In this document: positions 36,216-43,567 of the stretch, one piece after another
Layout of the letters: every line of letters begins with the position of its first letter
How positions within the stretch are numbered: the stretch's first letter is position 1
Assembly (NCBI GenBank): GCA_964627255.1
Contig: CAZVIN010000083.1
Location: forward strand, 62,001 to 126,000
Length of the DNA: 64,000 bases
Direction of reading: 5' to 3'
Source: CALLJL01 sp964627255
GTDB taxonomy: Bacteria > Acidobacteriota > Aminicenantia > Aminicenantales > CALLJL01
Made by a program: the position numbers and the translations under genes
Notes under the pieces: generated by a model
The model's database searches: none
What the model was told of the DNA's origin: nothing
Seen by the model: the letters and a program-made list of their open reading frames with translations, nothing else

Positions 36216-36242
36216 ATATCTGATATGTAAAATATCAGATAT
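36216..36242. promoter_or_regulatory. GntR operator: perfect inverted repeat
   Basis: ATATCTGATAT (36216-36226), spacer GTAAA, ATATCAGATAT (36232-36242). The arms are exact reverse complements. The site lies 11 bases before the GntR start codon and covers the -10 box of the minus-strand promoter. Confidence 0.8.
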
Positions 36243-36257
36243 TAGAGCTTTTGTCAA
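36229..36257 (-). promoter_or_regulatory. Promoter of the GntR-activase-HypD operon
   Basis: Minus-strand TTGACA (36252-36257), 17-base spacer, TATTTT (36229-36234). The transcript would begin near 36222 with a leader of about 17 bases. The operator overlaps the -10 box, which fits direct repression. Confidence 0.7.
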
Positions 36258-36431
36258 GTCTTTTTTCCCTCTGCGCCCTAATCAATTCATTCAAATGATA
36301 TTAAAAAAATCTTTTCCGGAGGCAAAGATTTTCACCTCCAGGCTCAAACTCTGAGAGAATAAGACCTTCTTTTTTGGATTTTTATTTCCGGTTCAAAAAA
36401 CGATAGGCTGGGCGGTGGGAATTCCTTCTAT

Positions 36432-36788
36432 CTAAGGGCGGAGTTGGGTGAAAAATTGGCTGATTTCAGCCGTCACAAAAGGCTTATTGATAATTCCTAA
36501 GTGCGGAACCTGACGGGCTCTATTTAAAATTAGCTCATCATTATAGGCTGTAATATAAACAAGCTGGTAAGGACCGTTGGCTTGAATTATCTTAGCGGCC
36601 TCGATGCCATCCAGTCTTCCTTTTAGTTTAATATCCATAAAAATCAGGTTTGGCCTTTTTGTCTTAAGCCAGCTTAAACCCTCTTCGGCCGAAGAGGCCA
36701 CCTGAACTTCCTTAGCGCCAAGAGAACGGACGAGAAAAGCCAAATCCATGGCCACTATGGCTTCATCCTCGATGATTAAGACTCGCAT
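36432..36788 (-). CDS. Single-domain response regulator (receiver only)
   Basis: 118 residues from the ATG at 36788; an upstream in-frame ATG at 36833 adds 15 residues that do not look like receiver sequence. The receiver fold is complete: MRVLIIEDEAIVAMDLA, FMDIKLKGRLDGIEAAKII with the phospho-acceptor Asp, YITAYND, and IINKPF with the conserved Lys. No output domain. The pattern is of the kind found with PAS/HisKA_2-type kinases, but no kinase gene is adjacent, so its partner is elsewhere. Confidence 0.88.
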   Translation of the reverse strand: MRVLIIEDEAIVAMDLAFLVRSLGAKEVQVASSAEEGLSWLKTKRPNLIFMDIKLKGRLDGIEAAKIIQANGPYQLVYITAYNDELILNRARQVPHLGIINKPFVTAEISQFFTQLRP

Positions 36789-36897
36789 CGGGAAAAACTC
36801 GCCATTTCGGGCAATAAAAATAGATGAAACCATATAAAATTCACCAATAATTAAGTCGCATAAGGAAGGAGAATTTCGGAAACTTAGTTAAAAAAAA

Positions 36898-36971
<74 letters not shown>

Positions 36972-36980
36972 TTCTTCGAA

Positions 36981-37008
36981 ATTATACCACATTTTTTGCT
37001 CCTGTCAA
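36981..37008 (-). promoter_or_regulatory. Promoter of the initiator tRNA gene
   Basis: Full-consensus TTGACA (37003-37008) and TATAAT (36981-36986) on the minus strand with a 16-base spacer, ending nine bases before the mature tRNA 5' end. Confidence 0.85.
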
Positions 37009-37059
37009 AGGAGAATACTCTTTAGACCAAAGATTTTTAATCTTGTTTGACAAAATTTC

Positions 37060-37089
37060 TTGACATCGATTTTTAATCATAAATATAAT
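37060..37089 (+). promoter_or_regulatory. Promoter of the nuoJKLMN operon
   Basis: Full-consensus TTGACA (37060-37065) and TATAAT (37084-37089) with an 18-base spacer. Transcription would begin near 37096, leaving only about eight bases before the ATG at 37104. An ATG at 37092 lies upstream of the predicted start point. Confidence 0.8.
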
Positions 37090-37103
37090 TGATGGCCGAA
37101 AAA

Positions 37104-37598
37104 ATGGCTGCGTTCTTATTTTTCCTTTTCGCCATCGTTAGTTTGGCCGCAATTATGGGGATGATCTTTTCTCGGCACCAAGCCCACAACGCTCTTTTCT
37201 TGGCCGTAGCATTCACCGCCTTAGGCGGCCTCTTTGCCTTGCTTAATGCTCCCTTTATTGCGGCGGTTCAAATTATTATTTATGCCGGCGCCATCATGGT
37301 CCTTTTTATATTTGTGATCATGATGATCGACCTTCGTCAGCCTTTACCGGCTGCCAAGAAAAGATGGATATATTGGCTTGGCGCGGGGCTCATGATTGTT
37401 GTCCTCACAGAACTACTTTTTGTTCTGCGTTCTCTTCCTTCGGTCAACAGCAGCGCCGAGCCTGATTTTGGTAGCCCGAGGGCCTTGGGACAAATTCTTT
37501 TCACTAAATATCTTTATGCTTTTGAAATTACTTCCATCCTCATCGTGGCCGCCCTTGTCGGCTCTCTTTATTTAGCACGCAGGAAGGAGAAGGACTAA
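37104..37598 (+). CDS. nuoJ: NADH-quinone oxidoreductase subunit J
   Basis: About 164 residues, five predicted membrane helices (AAFLFFLFAIVSLAAIMGMI, ALFLAVAFTALGGLFALL, VQIIIYAGAIMVLFIFVIMM with the conserved pi-bulge helix region, YWLGAGLMIVVLTELLFVL, and a last helix before YLARRKEKD). Part of the proton-conducting membrane arm of complex I. I chose the ATG at 37104 because the promoter -10 box overlaps the earlier possible starts at 37089 and 37092. First gene of nuoJKLMN; its stop overlaps the nuoK start by one base. Confidence 0.9.
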   Translation: MAAFLFFLFAIVSLAAIMGMIFSRHQAHNALFLAVAFTALGGLFALLNAPFIAAVQIIIYAGAIMVLFIFVIMMIDLRQPLPAAKKRWIYWLGAGLMIVVLTELLFVLRSLPSVNSSAEPDFGSPRALGQILFTKYLYAFEITSILIVAALVGSLYLARRKEKD

Positions 37599-37897
37599 TG
37601 CCGCCAGCCTCATTTTTTATTCTGAGCTGTGTGCTTTTCTCGATGGGCGGGGTGGCCTTTTTAATCAAACGCGACTTGATTACCCAATTTATGGCCATCG
37701 AAATAATGCTCAATGGAGCCAATTTAGCCCTCGTGGCGGCCGCCAAACTCTGGGGGTCTCTGGCCGGTCAAGTGCTTGTTTTCTTCGTAATTACGGTGGC
37801 CGCGGCCGAAGCGGCGGTCGGCTTGGCCATCATCCTTTTGATTTATCGCCAGAAAAAAAATATCAGGTCTGAGGAGATTAATCAGCTGAAGGGTTAG
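37598..37897 (+). CDS. nuoK: NADH-quinone oxidoreductase subunit K
   Basis: 99 residues, three membrane helices. The conserved carboxylates of NuoK are visible: Glu in helix 2 (QFMAIEIMLNGANLALVA) and Glu in helix 3 (TVAAAEAAVGLAIILLIY), both part of the proton path. Start ATG overlaps the nuoJ stop. Length and topology are standard. Confidence 0.95.
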   Translation: MPPASFFILSCVLFSMGGVAFLIKRDLITQFMAIEIMLNGANLALVAAAKLWGSLAGQVLVFFVITVAAAEAAVGLAIILLIYRQKKNIRSEEINQLKG

Positions 37898-37898
37898 G

Positions 37899-39806
37899 AT
37901 GAGTGAGTATTTTTGGTTAATCCCCTTTTTTCCAGCGGTTAGTTCTCTTATTCTGGTTATTTTTGGCCGCTGGCTGCCCAAAAAATATGTTTCTATCCAG
38001 GCTCCACTGGCTGTCTTTCTTTCTTTTCTTTTTGGGCTAAAAGCTTTTCTCTCTCTAAACCAATCTCACCTCGAGACGGAAGGGCCGGCCTTGGTTAAGA
38101 CTCTTTTCTCCTGGATTCACTCTGGCCAGTTTCAGATAGATTTTACGTTCTGGTTTGACCCGTTAACGGCAGTCATGGTGCTGGTGGTAAGCGGTGTTGG
38201 TTTTATTATTCATGTGTATTCCGTTGGTTATATGGCCGAAGACAGAAGTTACACCCGTTATTTTAGCCTACTCAATCTTTTTACCTTCGCCATGCTCCTC
38301 CTGGTTATGTCTCAGAATGTCGTCCTGATGTTCGTCGGTTGGGAAGGAGTCGGCCTTTGTTCCTATCTTTTAATCGGCTTTTGGTTTGAAAAACCGGCGG
38401 CGGCCAGCGCCGGCAAAAAAGCCTTTATCGTTAACCGGATTGGCGACGCTGCCTTTATACTGGGTATCTTTTTCCTTATTATTAACTTGAAAACAGCTTC
38501 TTTTCCGGAGATTAACCATGCCCTTTTGAGCGGTCAAGTTTCTCCGGCTTTGGCCACACTCATCGGCCTGTTGTTGTTTATCGGGGCCACGGGAAAATCA
38601 GCTCAGATTCCCCTCTATGTTTGGTTGCCTGATGCTATGGAAGGTCCGACCCCTGTAAGTGCTCTGATCCATGCGGCGACCATGGTAACGGCGGGCGTTT
38701 ATATGGTTTCACGGTTCAACCTGCTTTACAGTTACTCCTCCGCTGCTTCTGACGTGATAGCGATAATCGGGGCCTTAACCGCTGTTTATGCCGGAACAAT
38801 TGCTCTAACTCAGAATGATATCAAGCGCGTCCTCGCCTATTCGACGATTTCTCAGATTGGCTATATGTTTCTTGGTTGTGGAGTCGGCGCCTATGCTGCG
38901 GGTATGTTTCATCTTTATACCCATGCCTTTTTTAAGAGTCTTCTTTTCTTGGCTGCGGGCAGCGTGATGCATGCCCTTTCTGGTGAGTTGGACATGAGGA
39001 AAATGGGCGGACTAAAAAAATATCTTCCGCTCACCTACCCCACTTTTCTAATCGGCGCGATCACTATTGCTGGCGTTCCCTTCTTTTCGGGCTTCTTCTC
39101 GAAGGACGCTATCCTAACGCAATGTTATGCTCAAGGCAAATACCTTCTTTGGGCTCTCGGCCTTGTCGGCGCGGTTATAACAGCCTTTTATATGTTTCGC
39201 CTTATTTTCCTCACTTTTCACGGCCAGGAACGCTTCTCAGCTGAAGTTCGACATCATCTCCGCGAATCGCCTCCTGTAATGACTATTCCGTTAATTATTC
39301 TTGCCTTTTTCTCCGTGGTCGCTGGTTACGTTGGCCTGCCCGTAGTCTTTGGTCATAACCTAAACTGGTTTGAACAATTCTTAGAGCCGGTTATAAAAGG
39401 AAAAGCCGAAGCTCATCTAACTCTGAGTATGGAATGGCTTTTAATCATCGTTTCGGTAGCGGTCGCCCTAACCGGCATCGCCCTCGCCTACCTGCTTTAT
39501 CAAAAATCACCCTTGCTTCCCCATCAACTGGTCCGTCGTTTTCCTCGTTTCTATCGCCTTCTTCTCAATAAATACTATGTTGATGAAATTTATGAGGCGG
39601 CCTTTGTTCAACCCTTGGTTCGTGGTTCTGAGGCGATTTATTATGGCTTTGACCTGCCAGTAATTGATGGGGCCGTTAATGGCTCGGCCCGGTTGACGGC
39701 CTTTTTCGGGAGGATTTTGAGCCTGTTTCAAACTGGGCAAGTGAGGGATTACGCTCTTATTTTCCTTATAGGAGTGGCGCTAATATTAGGTTTGGTTATA
39801 TTTTAA
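37899..39806 (+). CDS. nuoL: NADH-quinone oxidoreductase subunit L
   Basis: 635-residue antiporter-like subunit with about 15-16 helices. Landmark blocks are FWFDPLTAVMVLVVSGVGF, FVGWEGVGLCSYLLIGFWF with the conserved Glu, LIHAATMVTAGVYMV, IKRVLAYSTISQIGYMFLG and HAFFKSLLFLAAGSV. The C-terminal region contains the lateral amphipathic helix and last helix (DYALIFLIGVALILGLVIF). Two bases separate it from nuoK, one from nuoM. Confidence 0.96.
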   Translation: MSEYFWLIPFFPAVSSLILVIFGRWLPKKYVSIQAPLAVFLSFLFGLKAFLSLNQSHLETEGPALVKTLFSWIHSGQFQIDFTFWFDPLTAVMVLVVSGVGFIIHVYSVGYMAEDRSYTRYFSLLNLFTFAMLLLVMSQNVVLMFVGWEGVGLCSYLLIGFWFEKPAAASAGKKAFIVNRIGDAAFILGIFFLIINLKTASFPEINHALLSGQVSPALATLIGLLLFIGATGKSAQIPLYVWLPDAMEGPTPVSALIHAATMVTAGVYMVSRFNLLYSYSSAASDVIAIIGALTAVYAGTIALTQNDIKRVLAYSTISQIGYMFLGCGVGAYAAGMFHLYTHAFFKSLLFLAAGSVMHALSGELDMRKMGGLKKYLPLTYPTFLIGAITIAGVPFFSGFFSKDAILTQCYAQGKYLLWALGLVGAVITAFYMFRLIFLTFHGQERFSAEVRHHLRESPPVMTIPLIILAFFSVVAGYVGLPVVFGHNLNWFEQFLEPVIKGKAEAHLTLSMEWLLIIVSVAVALTGIALAYLLYQKSPLLPHQLVRRFPRFYRLLLNKYYVDEIYEAAFVQPLVRGSEAIYYGFDLPVIDGAVNGSARLTAFFGRILSLFQTGQVRDYALIFLIGVALILGLVIF

Positions 39807-39807
39807 A

Positions 39808-41424
39808 ATGAATCTACCAATAATTTCGTTAATCACTTTTTTGCCTCTGGCCGGTGCGGTTATCCTCATTTTTATTCCAGGCGAAAGAAAAGAATGGTCC
39901 CGGCTTATCGCCCTTTTGGTTTCGGTTGTCACGTTCGGGCTGTCCCTTGTTCTTCTGGTTAATTTTGACGCCAGCCAAGCTGAACCTCAATTGGTCGAAA
40001 AGGCGGCTTGGCTTGGCTACGGCATTAATTATCATGTTGGGGTTGACGGATTGAGTTTGCTTCTGATTCTTCTCACTACCTTCCTCTTCCCCATCGCCAT
40101 TCTTTCAGGCTGGCGCTACATTGACCAGCGAGTCAAGGAATATCATTTATTCTTGCTCTTTTTGGAGACCGGGATTATCGGAGTATTCGTCGCCTTGAAT
40201 CTGTTCCTTTTTTATGTTTTCTGGGAAGTGATGCTTATCCCGATGTATTTTCTAATCGGTCTTTGGGGAGGCCCGCGGCGAATCTACGCTACCATCAAAT
40301 TCGTTCTTTTTACCATGCTGGGAAGCTTACTCATGCTAGTAGCGATATTTGTTCTTTATAGCTTCTACTACCGGGCTACCGGTATTTATTCCTTCGAATT
40401 CGCCGACCTGACCAAAATGATCCTTCTGCCCAAGGTACAAACTTGGCTCTTCTTAGCTTTTGCCTTGGCCTTTGCGATTAAGGTTCCGATGTTTCCATTC
40501 CATACCTGGTTACCCGACGCCCACGTGGAAGCACCCACCGCGGGCTCTGTTATCCTGGCGGCCGTCCTCCTCAAGATGGGTGTTTATGGTTTTTTAAGGT
40601 TGGCTATGCCTCTCTTTCCTCAGGCTTTGGCCAAGTTCACTCCCTGGTTGATGGTTTTAAGCCTGATAGGGATTATTTACGGCGGCCTAATGGCCCTGAT
40701 TCAAAAAGATGTTAAATCCTTGGTAGCCTATTCAAGTGTTAGCCATATGGGCCTTATTATGTTAGCCCTTTTTTCTCTCAATCCGGAGGCTATCGAGGGT
40801 TCGATAATTCAGATGGTTAATCATGGGTTGAGCACGGGTGCGCTGTTTTTGATTGTGGGCATTCTTTATGAAAGAGCGCATACGCGGCTGATCAAAGATT
40901 ACGGAGGCGTCAGTCGGCAGATGCCGGTTTTATCAGCTTTCTTTTTAGTTTGTATGCTTTCCTCCTTAGGCCTACCAGGGCTAAACGGCTTTGTCGGCGA
41001 AATCCTCTGCCTTTTTGGCGTCTTCCAGGTTAATAAGGTAATGGCTTATTTTGCGGTCAGCACAGTTATTTTGGCGGCTGGCTATCTTTTGTGGATGTAC
41101 CAGAGAGTCATGCATGGGCCAATCGTTCATGATTATGTCCGCTCGTTTCGCGACTTGAACAAGCGCGAAATTATATATTTAGCGCCGGTGGTTCTGATGA
41201 TGTTCTGGATTGGCCTCTATCCTAATTTTTTCCTGAGAAAAATGGACACCTCAGTTAATCTTTTCCTTAAGAAAATTCAGGAGCGACAAAAATATTTTGT
41301 GTTCCACGCACCGCCCCACCCGCTAGTGTCCGTTGTTTCTGAAAGTGCTGATTTAAGTGATGGCCTCATCCTCAATAATCAATCAGAGGAAAACGCTAAT
41401 AACAAGGGAATAAAGAAGCCATGA
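39808..41424 (+). CDS. nuoM: NADH-quinone oxidoreductase subunit M
   Basis: 538-residue antiporter-like subunit. Typical blocks: YHVGVDGLSLLLILLTTFLF, LNLFLFYVFWEVMLIPMYFL with the conserved Glu, FAIKVPMFPFHTWLPDAHVE, DVKSLVAYSSVSHMGLIML and NHGLSTGALFLIVG. After the last helix (MMFWIGLYPNFFLRKM) a polar tail of about 70 residues extends past the usual end. It overlaps nuoN by four bases. Confidence 0.96.
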   Translation: MNLPIISLITFLPLAGAVILIFIPGERKEWSRLIALLVSVVTFGLSLVLLVNFDASQAEPQLVEKAAWLGYGINYHVGVDGLSLLLILLTTFLFPIAILSGWRYIDQRVKEYHLFLLFLETGIIGVFVALNLFLFYVFWEVMLIPMYFLIGLWGGPRRIYATIKFVLFTMLGSLLMLVAIFVLYSFYYRATGIYSFEFADLTKMILLPKVQTWLFLAFALAFAIKVPMFPFHTWLPDAHVEAPTAGSVILAAVLLKMGVYGFLRLAMPLFPQALAKFTPWLMVLSLIGIIYGGLMALIQKDVKSLVAYSSVSHMGLIMLALFSLNPEAIEGSIIQMVNHGLSTGALFLIVGILYERAHTRLIKDYGGVSRQMPVLSAFFLVCMLSSLGLPGLNGFVGEILCLFGVFQVNKVMAYFAVSTVILAAGYLLWMYQRVMHGPIVHDYVRSFRDLNKREIIYLAPVVLMMFWIGLYPNFFLRKMDTSVNLFLKKIQERQKYFVFHAPPHPLVSVVSESADLSDGLILNNQSEENANNKGIKKP

Positions 41425-42857
41425 ATCAATTAGCTTCTCTCGCCCCTCTGCTTCTGGTGCTTCTGGCTTCACTACTTATCCTTCTTTTAGAAGCCTTCGG
41501 CCGCTGGTCTCAACGCATCTGGCACGCCACGGTCGCCATCACGGCGCTGATTGGCTCAATATTCCTGGCTCTTAATTGGTGGGAAAAAACAGCTACCTAC
41601 TTTTCTGGTGCTTACATAATGGATAATGTGGCGATTATTTTTATGGTCCTTTTTTCCTTAGCCGGAATCTTGGTCATTCTTCTTTCTTTCCCTTATATGG
41701 TTGACCATGGTTTTAACCGTGGAGAGTTCTTCTCTTTGCTCCTTTTGGCCATTACCGGTTTGATGATTATGGCTTCCTCTGAAGACTTGGTCGTTATTTT
41801 TCTCGGTCTAGAAACATTGTCGGTAGCGAGTTATGTTTTGGCCGGGATGAAAAAACACGACGAAAAGTCATCGGAAGCAGCCATCAAATATTTTCTTTTG
41901 GGCAGTTTGGCTTCAGCCTTTATTGTTCTTGGATTAGCCTTTTTTTCGGCGCAAAATCAGAGTTTAAACCTGCAAGAGTTGACTTCGCTGGCGACTGATA
42001 AGCTGGAATCACCTCTTTTTCTCGCCGGTCTTTGCCTTCTCCTTGTTGGTTTCGGTTTTAAAGTGGCCCTGGTTCCGTTTCACATGTGGACGCCTGACGT
42101 TTATCAGGGAGCGCCGACGCCTATTACCGCCTTTTTTTCCGTCGGGCCCAAGGCGGCGGGTTTCCTGGTCCTTTTTAGACTTTTTTATTCCATTATGAAA
42201 ATAGAGGCAGATGTTAGCAGTATTCAGACCATCCTTTGGATTTTGAGTGTCCTGACGATGGTCGTTGGTAATTTGATTGCGCTTCGCCAGAAAAATGTGA
42301 AGCGGCTTTTAGCTTATTCTTCAATTGCCCACGCTGGCTACCTCGCTATTGCTCTTTTATCTCGTGATGGCCAGGGTTTAACCTTTTATTTACTGGCTTA
42401 TCTTTTTATGAACGTCGGGGCCTTTGCCGTTCTGGTAGCCTTGAGTGCCAAGGGACAGGAATTTCATGAACTAGAAGATTTCAACGGCCTGGGAGAACGA
42501 AGGCCGTGGCTGGCAGCGGCCATGTCAGTTTTTCTTCTTTCTCTGGCGGGCTTCCCGCCGACCGCCGGGTTCTTGGCTAAATTTTATATCTTCAGCACGG
42601 CGGTGAAGCAGGGTTTTACCTCATTAATCATTATCGCTGTCCTGGCCTCCTTAGTCTCGGTTTATTATTACCTGCGAGTAATCGTTCATATGTATATGAT
42701 CAAAGAGGCCCCTGCTCTACCTGCTATGAAAGCTGAACCACCTCTTCTTCTGATCGTCATCTTTTTCTGTCTATACGGCGTTTTTCAGTTAGGTCTCTTT
42801 CCTGCCAGATTGATAAGTCTCATTCGCCAAGCTCTGACTACTTCTTCTCTCCCCTAA
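41421..42857 (+). CDS. nuoN: NADH-quinone oxidoreductase subunit N
   Basis: 478-residue antiporter-like subunit, about 14 helices. Blocks include DLVVIFLGLETLSVASYVLA with the conserved Glu, FGFKVALVPFHMWTPDVYQG, NVKRLLAYSSIAHAGYLAIA and LAGFPPTAGFLAKFYIF. It is the last gene of the operon, so the whole cluster encodes membrane-arm subunits only. NuoA-I are not in the window. Confidence 0.96.
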   Translation: MNQLASLAPLLLVLLASLLILLLEAFGRWSQRIWHATVAITALIGSIFLALNWWEKTATYFSGAYIMDNVAIIFMVLFSLAGILVILLSFPYMVDHGFNRGEFFSLLLLAITGLMIMASSEDLVVIFLGLETLSVASYVLAGMKKHDEKSSEAAIKYFLLGSLASAFIVLGLAFFSAQNQSLNLQELTSLATDKLESPLFLAGLCLLLVGFGFKVALVPFHMWTPDVYQGAPTPITAFFSVGPKAAGFLVLFRLFYSIMKIEADVSSIQTILWILSVLTMVVGNLIALRQKNVKRLLAYSSIAHAGYLAIALLSRDGQGLTFYLLAYLFMNVGAFAVLVALSAKGQEFHELEDFNGLGERRPWLAAAMSVFLLSLAGFPPTAGFLAKFYIFSTAVKQGFTSLIIIAVLASLVSVYYYLRVIVHMYMIKEAPALPAMKAEPPLLLIVIFFCLYGVFQLGLFPARLISLIRQALTTSSLP

Positions 42858-43178
42858 GTTAAAAGGTTATCTTCGTTCTTATGGGGCTGGGAAATGAGGC
42901 GTTTAAAATAACTTTACTTCGTTTCTGAACTTTGGCGTCGTTTCGTCCTCACACTCCCCCTAAAGCAGCCGAAATTTGCCTCCCTGGTCATAGGCACACT
43001 CTTGAAACAATCTAAGTCCTCTTGGCCAGTCACTCGAATCTATACATTGCCCTCAATAAGGGCGAATAGTTGTTTGACTCTGTTCTTTGAGAATTTATTT
43101 TAAATACTCGACATGGGGCGTACCTAGTTGGCACCAATTTTTAACCCCTTAAAATGAAAAGGACCCTTTAAGAAAATT
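42858..43178. other. Gap between nuoN and the RNase P RNA gene
   Basis: About 320 bases with no gene recognised on either strand. The AT-rich part next to 43178 lies just past the 3' end of the RNase P RNA and probably contains its terminator, but no strong hairpin-plus-T run stands out. Confidence 0.4.
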
Positions 43179-43567
43179 GGTTGGAGCCGACCGTAAGCCG
43201 AATTCTGTTCTCGCCGACTGGCGGGCGAGGGCGGTTATTCGTCTTGTCTTCTGATTGCTCAGAAGCTTAAGCGACCTACCCGCCCCCAGGAGGCGGGCCA
43301 CCTCAACGGGGGCCTGTTTGGTCTTGCTCCGGATGGGGTTTGCCTTGCCCCTGATGTCACCATCAAGGCGGTGAGCTCTTACCTCGCCGTTTCACCCTTG
43401 CCTGAGGAAACTTAATAAGCTTCCCTTCGGCGGTCTGTTCTCTGTGGCACTTTCCTCCGGTCACCCGGAGTCGCGGTTAGCGACCATCCTGCCCTGTGGA
43501 GTTCGGACTTTCCTCCCCTCCTTTATCTGAAGACGAAGGAGGAGCAACCGCCTCATCGGCTCCAACC
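43179..43567 (-). ncRNA. rnpB: RNase P RNA (bacterial type A)
   Basis: Catalytic RNA that trims the 5' ends of tRNA precursors. On the minus strand the P1 arms GGTTGGAGCCG (43557-43567) and CGGCTCCAACC (43179-43189) pair. Conserved blocks follow in order: GAGGAAAGTCCGAACTCCAC with AGGGCAGGATGG, GGAGGAAAGTGCCACAGAGA, GGGTGAAACGGCGAGGTAAG, and AATTCGGCTTACGGTCGG at the end. Length of about 389 is normal for type A. The 5' 91 bases overlap the coding end of the NtrC-type gene. Confidence 0.95.

Noticed and set aside
43131..43146. TGGCAC site as a sigma-54 promoter
   Set aside because: The -24 part is fair but the -12 part lacks the GC pair, and there is no gene at a suitable distance.
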